Source of the DNA: Halorubrum rubrum
GTDB lineage: Archaea; Halobacteriota; Halobacteria; Halobacteriales; Haloferacaceae
NCBI RefSeq assembly: GCF_024494685.1
Contig: NZ_JANHDM010000001.1
Coordinates: 372,001-436,000 of the forward strand
DNA length: 64,000 nucleotides
Reading direction: 5' to 3'
A program made the translations under genes and the position numbers. The notes beneath the pieces were generated by a model, which worked only from the letters and a program-made list of their open reading frames with translations, ran no database searches and was not told the DNA's origin. This document shows, one piece after another, positions 34,902 to 42,971 of this stretch; position 1 is the stretch's first letter, and each line of letters begins with the position of its first letter.

Positions 34902-35962
34902 GTGCGGACGAACCCGTCCTCGAGCTCGAATCGATGGACAAACACTTCAAGACGACCTCGAGCTTCGTCGAGACGGTCAAAGAGACCGTCTTCGGGGAGG
35001 GGCCGAAGCTCGTTCGCGCCGTCGACGACCTGGACATGACGCTCGAGCAGAACCAGGTCCAGGGCGTCATCGGCGAGAGCGGCTGCGGGAAGACGACGCT
35101 CTTGCGGACCGTGATGGGACTGTACGACCCGACGGGTGGGGACATTCGGTTCCAGGGACAGTCGACGAGCGAGTTCGGCAAGGCCGACTGGAAGGAGTTC
35201 CGCCGGAAGGTTCAGATCGTGTTCCAGGACCCGTTCAACTCCCTGGACCCGAAGTTCAGCGTCCGGCGGACGATCGCCGAGCCGCTGGAGATACACGACA
35301 TCGACTACGACCGGTCCGACATCGAGGAGATGCTGGAGAAGGTCGGGTTGACGCCCGCGAGCCAGTACATCCAGCAGTTCCCGAACCAGCTGTCGGGCGG
35401 GGAGAAACAGCGCGTCGCCATCGCCCGCGCGCTGGTCACCGACCCCGAGGTGATCCTCGCCGACGAGCCGTCGTCGATGCTCGACGTCTCGACGCAGGCG
35501 GAGATCCTCAACCTGTTGAACGGGTTGACCAGCGAGTTCGGCGTCTCGATGATCTACATCTCACACGACCTGTCGACGGTCTCGTACATCTGTGACGAGA
35601 TCAACGTCATGTACCTGGGGCGGATCGTCGAGAAGGCCGAGACCAGAGAGCTGCTCTCGGACCCGAAGCATCCGTACACGAAGGCGCTGATCCAGTCGAT
35701 CCCGATCCCGGATCCGCACCACGACCGCGAACGGGCGACGATCGGCGGCGAGCCTGGCGACCCGATCGACATGCCGGAGGGGTGTCGGTTCAAGACGCGC
35801 TGTCCGGAGCGGATGGACGTCTGTGACCACACGCCGCGCGACGTCGACCCCGACGGCGAGGGGGAGCGTTCGGTCGCCTGTCACCTCTACTACGACCACG
35901 AAGCGACGACCGGCGACGCGGAGGAGCCGGTCGAAGAACACACCCCGGAGACACCGACATGA
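34898..35962 (+). CDS. Oligopeptide-type ABC ATPase (DppF-like)
   Basis: 354-aa partner ATPase. Walker A GESGCGKTT, Q-loop IVFQDPFNSLDPKF, signature QLSGGEKQRVAIARAL, Walker B VILADEPSSMLDV, H-loop YISHDLSTV. C-terminal Cys cluster CRFKTRCPERMDVCD. GGAGGG lies six bases before the ATG at 34898, supporting this start. Tail is Glu/Thr rich. Its TGA overlaps the start of a small linker ORF. Confidence 0.93.
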   Translation: MSADEPVLELESMDKHFKTTSSFVETVKETVFGEGPKLVRAVDDLDMTLEQNQVQGVIGESGCGKTTLLRTVMGLYDPTGGDIRFQGQSTSEFGKADWKEFRRKVQIVFQDPFNSLDPKFSVRRTIAEPLEIHDIDYDRSDIEEMLEKVGLTPASQYIQQFPNQLSGGEKQRVAIARALVTDPEVILADEPSSMLDVSTQAEILNLLNGLTSEFGVSMIYISHDLSTVSYICDEINVMYLGRIVEKAETRELLSDPKHPYTKALIQSIPIPDPHHDRERATIGGEPGDPIDMPEGCRFKTRCPERMDVCDHTPRDVDPDGEGERSVACHLYYDHEATTGDAEEPVEEHTPETPT

Positions 35963-36078
35963 CTCGAAACGAGCCCAACGCGGACGCACGACCCGACGCG
36001 CAGCCACCGACGAGCAGCTCCGCGGCCGTCGATCACGTCGACGGTGGCGGTTCCGGACCCGGAGGTGACCGGTCGTGA
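35959..36078 (+). CDS. 39-codon linker ORF between dppF- and dppB-like genes
   Basis: Begins at an ATGA overlap with the DppF-like gene (MTRNEPNADARPDAQPPTSS…) and ends in a GTGA overlap with the DppB-like gene. The product is Pro/Ser/Gly/Asp-rich, without cysteine or predicted helix, and contains the ribosome-binding site of the next gene. It may keep ribosomes moving across the gap (translational coupling) rather than encode a working peptide. Unrecognised. Confidence 0.5.
   Translation: MTRNEPNADARPDAQPPTSSSAAVDHVDGGGSGPGGDRS
36061..36068 (+). promoter_or_regulatory. Perfect Shine-Dalgarno for the DppB-like gene
   Basis: GGAGGTGA lies six bases before the GTG at 36075, inside the linker ORF. 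This fixes the GTG as the start. Confidence 0.75.
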
Positions 36079-37073
36079 GCCGCCTGAGCTACTTCGTCCG
36101 CCGAACGGCGATAACGGTAGGGCTCATCTTCCTCGTGGCCTCGGCGCTGTTCTTCTTCTTCCGAGCGATGCCGGGAGACTACTCGTCGCTTCTGATCCAA
36201 CAGGGGATGAATCCCGAACAGATCGCACAGCTCCGGGCCGACTGGGGGCTGGACGAGCCGATATACGTCCAGTACTACGAGTACATCACCAACCTCCTGA
36301 CGGGGAACGCGGGCCAGTCCTTCCGCTTCAGCCAGCCGGTCTGGGAGCTCGTGGCCCCGCGCATCCTGAATTCGTTCGTGCTCGTCGCGCCGGCCATCAC
36401 CGCGACGTACATCGTCGGCGGACTGTTCGGCGCGTACATCGGCCGTCGCCGCGGGAGCCCGCTCGAGAAGTCGGGGATCATCTCGGTCTCCGTCTTCCAC
36501 TCGATCCCGGACTTCTTCCTCGGCATCATGCTGATCGCGCTGTTCTCCTCGACGCTGGGCATCTTCCCCACTTCGGGGATGCTCTCGCCGGCGACGATGC
36601 TCCAGGTCCAGGACCAGGCGTACTGGCAGCGGTTCCTGCTGCCGGAGTTCTGGCGGCACTACACGCTGCCGTTCATGACGGTGCTCCTGTATTTCATGCA
36701 GTACCCGACGCTGATAATGCGGAACAGCGTCGTCGAGGTGAGCGACCAGGAGTACCTCCACTACCACCGGCTGAAGGGGCTCCCGGAGTCGAAGCTGCTC
36801 CGGAAGATCATCCGGCACGCCTCGCTTCCGGTCATCACGCTGTACCCGATCTCGCTGGCGGCGTCGATCAGCGGGCTCGTCCTGATCGAGGTCGTCTTCA
36901 ACTGGCCGGGGATCGGCCAGCTGCTGGTCTCGTCGGTCCTGGCGCGGGACTTCCCCGTGATCCAGTTCGTGTTCCTCATCGCGGCCACCTGGGTCATCAT
37001 CGGGAACTTCCTCGTCGACCTCCTGTACGGCGTGCTCGACCCGCGCGTGTCCGTCGCCGGCGACGAGGACTGA
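36075..37073 (+). CDS. Dipeptide/oligopeptide-type ABC permease (DppB-like)
   Basis: 332-aa membrane subunit beginning SRLSYFVRRTAITVGLIFLV, the usual DppB first helix. ADWGLDEPIYVQYYEYI is the OppB-type periplasmic lead, HYHRLKGLPESKLLRKIIRH the EAA coupling loop, and LIEVVFNWPGIGQLL the conserved C-terminal region. GTG start with strong ribosome site. Works with the DppC-like subunit as a heterodimer pore. Confidence 0.92.
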   Translation: MSRLSYFVRRTAITVGLIFLVASALFFFFRAMPGDYSSLLIQQGMNPEQIAQLRADWGLDEPIYVQYYEYITNLLTGNAGQSFRFSQPVWELVAPRILNSFVLVAPAITATYIVGGLFGAYIGRRRGSPLEKSGIISVSVFHSIPDFFLGIMLIALFSSTLGIFPTSGMLSPATMLQVQDQAYWQRFLLPEFWRHYTLPFMTVLLYFMQYPTLIMRNSVVEVSDQEYLHYHRLKGLPESKLLRKIIRHASLPVITLYPISLAASISGLVLIEVVFNWPGIGQLLVSSVLARDFPVIQFVFLIAATWVIIGNFLVDLLYGVLDPRVSVAGDED

Positions 37074-37187
37074 GGCGTCGCCGTCCTTTCGGGTTCTTCC
37101 GGGTCCTTCTCGACTCCTCGTTCCGCGGACGATCGTCTCACGGACCACGTAGACGGTCGGTTCCGACCCGCTTCGCCGCTCGAAACG

Positions 37188-37227
37188 TGACGTACGTCAG
37201 AATTTCTAAGTATCACAAATTTTTTAA
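37188..37227 (+). promoter_or_regulatory. Promoter and 12-bp palindrome of the binding-protein gene
   Basis: TGACGTACGTCA (37188-37199) is a perfect palindrome. AATTTTTTAA (37218-37227) follows and lies 24-33 bp before the ATG at 37251. The binding protein can thus be transcribed apart from the upstream operon, with a regulator binding just before the TATA box. Confidence 0.55.
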
Positions 37228-37250
37228 CAGTACCTCCGAAGGCATAGGGT

Positions 37251-39104
37251 ATGCCATCAAGTGGCAACCGCGTGGAGCGGAAGAGTATCGACCGTCGACA
37301 AGCGCTGAAAGTCATCTCCGTGGCGTCCGCCGCCGCACTCGCCGGCTGTGGCGGAAACGGTTCGGGGGGCGACGGCGGAGGCGGCGACGACGGGGGCGGC
37401 GACGACGGAGGCGACGACGGAAGCGGCGACGACGGAAGCGGCGACGGGGGCGGCGGTACCCCGGAGGGACTCGGCGAGCGGGTTCCCACGCTGACCTTCC
37501 AGTACTGGTCGGACCAGGGCCCGCCGACGATCCTGTTCGAGGAGACGATCTCGAGCATCCAGTCGGTCGCGTCGGACGTCGGCATCGAGATCGAGACGCA
37601 GCCGATGACGACCGCGGAGGGGATCACGGCGGTCGGCGACGACGTGCGCGACTTCCATCTAGCCGTGAACAGCCACGGACCGGACCCCGGACGGCTCGAC
37701 CCCAACGGACTGATGCAGGCGTACAGCATCGACAACGCCGGGTCGAACGGCCAGTACAACCCGTCGAACTACGCGAACACGGAGTTCTCGGAGCTCGCCG
37801 ACGAGCAGGCATCGATCGGGGTTCCCGACGAGCGCCGAGAGGTCGTCGGGGAGGCGATGAGCCTCTTCTCGGAGGACCTCCCGTTCATCCCGACCATCGA
37901 GCGGCCGACGACGGCGGCGATCAACACGGACATGGTCGAGCCGGTGGAGGCGGGCGGCGCGGGCCTCTCCGCGGTCAACTGGGCCGCGCTGGTCGAGTCG
38001 GGCGCACAGACGACGAGCGGCACCGACACGATCCTGGCGAACCTGCCGGGGGAGTTCCTCACGAGCAGCTTCTACCCGACCGTCGGGGACACCGACTCGC
38101 TGGGGCTGTACACGCAGCTGACGCACTCGCCGCTGATGCTGTACGACTCCAACTACGAGCGGGTGCCCGTGCTCGCGGAGGACTGGGAGGTCTCCGACGA
38201 CGGGACGGCAGTGACGTTCAACCTCCGCGACGCCACCTTCCACAACGGGGAGCCGGTGACCGCGACCGACGTCAAATGGACCTACGAGTTCCTGAGCGAG
38301 CAGTTCCACGACGGCCCCTACCAGTGGACGGACCTTCCCGAGGAGCTGACCGTCGAGGCCGTCGACGAGACGACGGCCCGGTTCGAGACGCCGGAGCCGG
38401 CGCCGACGCTGGTGACCGCACAGCTCCCGACGTTCGGCGTGCTGCCGCGTGACGCGTACGTCGACGCCGGCATCGAGGAGAACCCGACCGACTTCGAGGA
38501 CCCCATGATCGGCGCGGGTCCCTACGAGATCGCGACGTACAACAACCAGGAGAACATCGAGCTGGTGCCCCACGACGGGAACCCGGCGTTCGACGTCGAG
38601 TCGTCGATCATCATGTCGATCTACGACAGCGTCTCCGCGGTCCGCCGAGCCTTCGAGAACGGCGAGCTCGCCATCGCGGTGACGCTGACGCCCGACGCCG
38701 GCCGGCAGATCAGCGAGACGATGGGCGACACCGCGCAGATCGTCAACGGGGCGGCGTTCCTGCCGTTCGGCATGATGCCGCAGATGTCGTACGCGCCCGG
38801 CATGCACATGGAGTTCCGCCAGGCGCTCTCGCACATGGTCGACCGGGCGGGACTGAACGAGACGTACGCCTTCGGCGAGTCCGACGAGGTGACGTACTGT
38901 ACGTTCAACTCCCAACAGCACCCGTGGTACGACGAGGAGTACCTCAGCGAGGCCGGCCCGGAGACCCGCGACGTCGAGGCCGCCCGGCAGGTCCTCGAGG
39001 ACGCCGGCTGGGGCTGGGACGACGACGGCAACCTCTACTACCCCGAGGACGCGGACCTCGAGGCGTGGCCCGAGGGCGAGGAGCCGAACCCGGACGACTT
39101 CTGA
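37251..39104 (+). CDS. Substrate-binding lipoprotein, SBP_bac_5 family, circularly permuted
   Basis: 617 residues. Twin-arginine signal (SIDRRQALKVISVASAA) with lipobox LAGC (Cys33), then a Gly/Asp/Ser linker to ~75. Residues 78-240 match the C-terminal part of an ordinary peptide-binding protein: SIQSVASDVGIEIE, HLAVNSHGPDPGRLDP, YNPSNYANTEFSELAD, EDLPFIPTIERPTTAAIN. Residues 258-617 match the N-terminal part: VPVLAEDWEVSDDGTAVTFN, FHNGEPVTATDVKWTYEFL, FRQALSHMVDRAGLNE, EAARQVLEDAGWGWDDDG, and stop where the C-lobe would begin. The order is therefore reversed. All elements appear present, so the protein is probably functional. Substrate unknown. Confidence 0.9.
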   Translation: MPSSGNRVERKSIDRRQALKVISVASAAALAGCGGNGSGGDGGGGDDGGGDDGGDDGSGDDGSGDGGGGTPEGLGERVPTLTFQYWSDQGPPTILFEETISSIQSVASDVGIEIETQPMTTAEGITAVGDDVRDFHLAVNSHGPDPGRLDPNGLMQAYSIDNAGSNGQYNPSNYANTEFSELADEQASIGVPDERREVVGEAMSLFSEDLPFIPTIERPTTAAINTDMVEPVEAGGAGLSAVNWAALVESGAQTTSGTDTILANLPGEFLTSSFYPTVGDTDSLGLYTQLTHSPLMLYDSNYERVPVLAEDWEVSDDGTAVTFNLRDATFHNGEPVTATDVKWTYEFLSEQFHDGPYQWTDLPEELTVEAVDETTARFETPEPAPTLVTAQLPTFGVLPRDAYVDAGIEENPTDFEDPMIGAGPYEIATYNNQENIELVPHDGNPAFDVESSIIMSIYDSVSAVRRAFENGELAIAVTLTPDAGRQISETMGDTAQIVNGAAFLPFGMMPQMSYAPGMHMEFRQALSHMVDRAGLNETYAFGESDEVTYCTFNSQQHPWYDEEYLSEAGPETRDVEAARQVLEDAGWGWDDDGNLYYPEDADLEAWPEGEEPNPDDF

Positions 39105-39207
39105 GCGACGCCGTCGCCGACCCGCGGATTTTTACCGTCCCAAGGACCCGTCGAGCCGGCCGTATCGGCCCGCGTTCCGACGGAATTCGCGGCGGCGACC
39201 CCGAACC

Positions 39208-39214
39208 TTTTTTT
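39208..39214 (+). promoter_or_regulatory. T7 run: terminator or TATA element
   Basis: AACCTTTTTTTGTG lies about 100 bp past the binding-protein stop and 27-33 bp before the next ATG. It could end the upstream transcript, start the next, or both. Confidence 0.4.
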
Positions 39215-39240
39215 GTGAGAGCGTCGCACAGTAACTCGCC

Positions 39241-40020
39241 ATGCGAAAGGTTAGATTTCGAGATCCGGCTGGATCCGTCCGTACCGGCGAGTGGACCGAC
39301 GACGACGAGCTTCGATTCGGCGAGGAGAAGTTCGACCCGTCGGAGGTCGACGTGCTTCCGCCGACCGAACCGAGCAAGATCGTCTGTGTCGGTCTCAACT
39401 ACTCGGATCACGCCGAGGAGACGGACTCGGAGATCCCCGACCGACCGCTTCTGTTCTTGAAGGGGCCCAACACGCTGGCCGCCCACGGGGACACGATCTC
39501 GCTGCCCGAGGGGAAAGAGCGGGTCGACCACGAGGCCGAGTTCGGCGTCGTCATCGGCGAGCAGTGTCGGAACGTTCCCGAAGACAGAGCCGAGGAGGTC
39601 ATCGCCGGCTACACCTGCGTGAACGACCTCTCGAACCGCGACGACCAGCGGAAAGAACAGAACTGGATCCGCGGGAAGGCCTTCGACAACGCCGCGCCGA
39701 TCGGGCCGGTCGTCGCGGACCCGGAACACGTCCCCGACGACGCGGAGATCACGCTGACGGTCAACGGCGAGGAGAAACAGCACTCCTCGATCGACAACCT
39801 GATCTTCTCCGTCCCGGAACTCATAAGCGAGATCACGAAGCTCGTCACCCTCGAGCGCGGCGACGTCATCGCGACGGGGACCCCCTCGGGCGTCAGTCCG
39901 CTCAGCGACGGCGACACGGTGGCGGTCACCGTCGAGGGCGTCGGCACGCTCGAACACGACATCGTCGGGGCGGGCGAGTTCTCCGGCGACGTGGACCACC
40001 GGTTCATGCCGAACCAGTGA
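39241..40020 (+). CDS. Fumarylacetoacetate hydrolase family protein
   Basis: 259 residues. N-terminal cap (residues 1-50) then the FAH domain: KIVCVGLNYSDHAEE, LFLKGPNTLAAHGDTI, metal ligands in VDHEAEFGVVIGE and VNDLSNRD, and GDVIATGTPSGV. Family members hydrolyse C-C bonds in acylpyruvates, isomerise or decarboxylate oxo-acids in aromatic or sugar-acid breakdown. Same direction as the transporter genes, which suggests it acts on the imported compound or its product; that is inference. Confidence 0.88.
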   Translation: MRKVRFRDPAGSVRTGEWTDDDELRFGEEKFDPSEVDVLPPTEPSKIVCVGLNYSDHAEETDSEIPDRPLLFLKGPNTLAAHGDTISLPEGKERVDHEAEFGVVIGEQCRNVPEDRAEEVIAGYTCVNDLSNRDDQRKEQNWIRGKAFDNAAPIGPVVADPEHVPDDAEITLTVNGEEKQHSSIDNLIFSVPELISEITKLVTLERGDVIATGTPSGVSPLSDGDTVAVTVEGVGTLEHDIVGAGEFSGDVDHRFMPNQ

Positions 40021-40535
40021 CGCGCACACCTCGACCGCCGAGACGCCGCTGAGCGGACGAGACGAGCGAAGCGAGGAACGACCGAGACGAACGGTCACAC
40101 GGAGGCACACGTCTCTCCGGCGCTCGAGCGCACGCGTGCTGAACCACCGCCGGAAACGGGTCCGAGGCCACCCGAAACTGGACGGAACACGTCGCTCGAG
40201 CGGCCGGCGTCCCGCCGTGAGACGATAAAGACAACTATTGAGGATGTCATTGTTATTCATATAATATTGCGTATAGTTAAATAGAATGGAAGGCTGTGAG
40301 ACGCGAAGAGTCATTCTTTCCGGTTTTAATCGCGCAATATATCGATGGAGACGATCGGAGAGCCGTGAGAACGTTGAAGACGTATATTCGAGTTATATCT
40401 CGTAAAAGAGCCTCTGAGATCGTTATTGTCTCGAAGAGGAGCATCAAGAGAACTATAAGATATCTTGTATTTCGAGAATATGATCAGATTCCTGTAATTT
40501 TCTTCGGCGGGCGGTCGACCGGATCCGCCACCCTC
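40021..40535. other. Intergenic region with AT-rich island
   Basis: The first ~200 bp are GC rich with no gene. From about 40225 to 40500 the base composition falls sharply (for example TTATTCATATAATATTGCG). One plus and one minus frame happen to stay open through it, but neither resembles a protein family. Could be a remnant of inserted foreign DNA or a regulatory/origin-like tract. Confidence 0.5.
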
Positions 40536-41636
40536 ATGCGACGCCGCCGCGGAGCATCCGGCGTGTACTGGATCGAGCTCGCGGGGGAGACGGACGCGTT
40601 CGCGGCCTGCGAGGCGGCGACGGCCGCGACCGGCGTGGAACTCCTCGCGCCGGGGATCGCGGCCGCCGGGAGCGTCGGCGAGGGCGTCGGGCGGCTGGCG
40701 TACACCCGCGCCGCCCACGAGGCGGTCGCTCGGACGGACGCGACGGTCGCCTCGGCGGTCGCCGCCCTGGAGGCCGCGCCGCTCGATCGAACGGGAAGCG
40801 TCGCGGTCCGCGCCCGCAACGTCCGGAACACGACCGACGTCTCCACGACCGACGCCGAGCGCGCGCTCGGGAGCGTCCTCGTCGACCGCGGCTTTTCCGT
40901 CGACCTCGACGATCCCGACCACGTCCTGCGCGCGCTGTTCGCGGCGGGCGAGCGCGCCGACCACGACGCGGTCGCCGGGGCGGACGGCGAGAGCGCCTCC
41001 GTCTGCGCGCTGGGGTGGGTGGCTCTGGAGGCCGCCCGCGACTTCGCGCCGGACCCGACCGACCGGCCCTTCTTCCAGCCGGGGAGCATGGCCCCCGCGG
41101 ACGCCCGCGCGTACGTCAACCTCGCCGGCGCGGCCCCCGGCCGGACCCTGCTCGACCCGATGTGTGGAACCGGCGGGCTCCCGCTGGAGGCGGGGCTCGT
41201 CGGGGCCGACGCGGTCGCCTGCGACGCCCAGGCGAAGATGGTCCGCGGGACGCGAGAGAACCTCCGAGCGTACGTGAGAGAGGGCGGAGACGACGTGAGC
41301 GATCCGGGCGACGCGCCGAGCTGGCACGTCGCCCGCGGCGACGCCACGGACCTCCCGATCGTCGACGACGCGGTCGACGGCGTCGCCTTCGACGCGCCCT
41401 ACGGCAGGCAGTCCAAGATCGCCCGCCACGAGCTCGCCGACCTCGTCGCCGGCGCGCTCGGGGAGGCCGCGCGCGTCGCACCGCGCGCCGTGATGGTCGC
41501 CGACCGCGACTGGCGTCGACCCGCCCGCGAGGCCGGATGGGACGTCGCCGCCGCCTTCGAGCGCCGCGTTCACCGGTCGCTGACCCGACACGTGCTGGTC
41601 TTAGAGCGCGACCGGAAGCCGTCCCGGACGACGTGA
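40536..41636 (+). CDS. tRNA (guanine-10-N2)-dimethyltransferase, Trm-G10 type
   Basis: 366-aa SAM-dependent enzyme that methylates G10 of tRNA. N-terminal THUMP-like RNA-binding part (~10-160), then a Rossmann methyltransferase domain: LLDPMCGTGGLPLEAGL (SAM loop) and FDAPYGRQSK, the catalytic D-P-P-Y-like motif with Ala in place of the first Pro. I use the ATG at 40536; a GTG nine codons later (VYWIELAGE) is an equally good start. The frame continues upstream into the AT-rich island, where no homology exists. Confidence 0.85.
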   Translation: MRRRRGASGVYWIELAGETDAFAACEAATAATGVELLAPGIAAAGSVGEGVGRLAYTRAAHEAVARTDATVASAVAALEAAPLDRTGSVAVRARNVRNTTDVSTTDAERALGSVLVDRGFSVDLDDPDHVLRALFAAGERADHDAVAGADGESASVCALGWVALEAARDFAPDPTDRPFFQPGSMAPADARAYVNLAGAAPGRTLLDPMCGTGGLPLEAGLVGADAVACDAQAKMVRGTRENLRAYVREGGDDVSDPGDAPSWHVARGDATDLPIVDDAVDGVAFDAPYGRQSKIARHELADLVAGALGEAARVAPRAVMVADRDWRRPAREAGWDVAAAFERRVHRSLTRHVLVLERDRKPSRTT

Positions 41637-41778
41637 GGGCGGCGGCGAACCGGAAACCGAGCGACGTGAGAGTGAAGCCGAACGTCCGGGTACCGCGGGA
41701 TTCGACCGCCGGCGAACGGGTTTTCAGTTTCGCCGCGGCCGGGCAACCGTTAAGTGACCGGCGGGGAGTGGTACCTCC

Positions 41779-42906
41779 ATGCCAGGGGACGCCGACGACG
41801 ACATGCTCTCGTGGGACGAGTCGGTGTTCCGCGAGGAGTCGGTCTTCGAGATCGACCACGTCCCCGAGACGTTCCGCCACCGCGAGAGCCAGCTCGAGAG
41901 CCTGAAGTACGCGCTCCGTCCGGCCGTTCGCGGCTCCCGCCCGCTCAACACGATCGTCCGTGGACCGCCGGGAACGGGCAAGACCACCGCGGTCCAGAAG
42001 CTCTTCTCGGAGCTGCGCGCGCGAACGGAGGTGCGGACCGTCCGCGTGAACTGTCAAGTCGACTCGACGCGCTACGCCGTCTTCTCCCGGCTCTTCGAGG
42101 GGATCTTCGAGTACGAACCCCCCTCCTCGGGGATCTCCTTCAAGAAGCTGTTCGGCCAGATCACCGACCGACTCGTCGAGGAGGACGAGGTGCTCGTGGT
42201 CGCCCTCGACGACGTGAACTACCTCTTCTACGAGAACGAGGCCTCCGACACGCTCTACTCGCTTCTGCGCGCCCACGAGGCGCACTCCGGCGCGAAGATC
42301 GGCGTGATCGTCGTCTCCTCGGACCTCTCGCTCGACGTCATCGACGACCTCGACGGCCGGGTCCAGTCGGTGTTCCGGCCCGAGGAGGTGTACTTCCCCG
42401 TGTACGACGCGACGGAGATCTACGACATCCTCGGCGAGCGCGCGAAGCGCGGCTTCCACGAAGGCGTCGTCGGCGACGCGGAACTGGACCGGATCGCCGA
42501 GCTGACCGCCGAGAGCGGCGACCTCCGCGTCGGGATCGACCTGCTGCGTCGGGCCGGACTCAACGCCGAGATGCGCGCCTCGAAGACGATCTCGGTCGAG
42601 GACGTCGAGGCCGCCTACGACAAGTCGAAACACGTCCACCTCTCGCGGTCGCTCCGGGGGCTCTCGGAGTCCGAACGCGCGCTCGTCCGCGTGCTCGCGG
42701 CCAACGACGGCGAACAGGCCGGCGCGGTGTACGAGGCGTTCCACGAGGAGACGGACCTCGGCTACACCCGCTACTCGGAGATCATCAACAAGCTCGACCA
42801 GCTCGGCGTGATCGACGCCGAGTACGCCGACGTCGAGGGGCGCGGACGCTCGCGCGAGCTCACCCTCGCGTACGACGCCGACGCGGTGTTGGACCGGCTG
42901 GAGTGA
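41779..42906 (+). CDS. Orc1/Cdc6-type AAA+ replication protein
   Basis: 375-aa AAA+ ATPase with C-terminal winged helix. Walker A RGPPGTGKTT at 61-70, Walker B VVALDDVNYL in which the usual acidic pair D-E reads D-D, sensor VVSSDLSLDVIDDLDGR, and C-terminal DNA-binding part (LVRVLAANDGEQAGAVYEAF, GYTRYSEIINKLDQLGVID). Haloarchaea have many such genes; I see no origin recognition box repeats next to this one, so it may be an accessory copy. Confidence 0.9.
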   Translation: MPGDADDDMLSWDESVFREESVFEIDHVPETFRHRESQLESLKYALRPAVRGSRPLNTIVRGPPGTGKTTAVQKLFSELRARTEVRTVRVNCQVDSTRYAVFSRLFEGIFEYEPPSSGISFKKLFGQITDRLVEEDEVLVVALDDVNYLFYENEASDTLYSLLRAHEAHSGAKIGVIVVSSDLSLDVIDDLDGRVQSVFRPEEVYFPVYDATEIYDILGERAKRGFHEGVVGDAELDRIAELTAESGDLRVGIDLLRRAGLNAEMRASKTISVEDVEAAYDKSKHVHLSRSLRGLSESERALVRVLAANDGEQAGAVYEAFHEETDLGYTRYSEIINKLDQLGVIDAEYADVEGRGRSRELTLAYDADAVLDRLE

Positions 42907-42971
42907 GCGGGTCGACGAGTTCGATCGACCGGGCCGACGCCTTTTCCACCTCCCCGCACGCACGCGAGGAC

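Noticed and set aside
35959-36078. Frameshift that split a longer DppF- or DppB-like protein
   Set aside because: Both neighbouring proteins have full family length and normal ends, and the ORF matches neither.
40296-40535. N-terminal extension of the tRNA methyltransferase into the AT-rich island
   Set aside because: No family similarity, abrupt change of codon use, and a normal start exists at 40536 or 40563.
41637-41778. Replication origin next to the orc1/cdc6 gene
   Set aside because: No pair of long inverted origin boxes with a G-string and no AT-rich unwinding tract directly adjacent.
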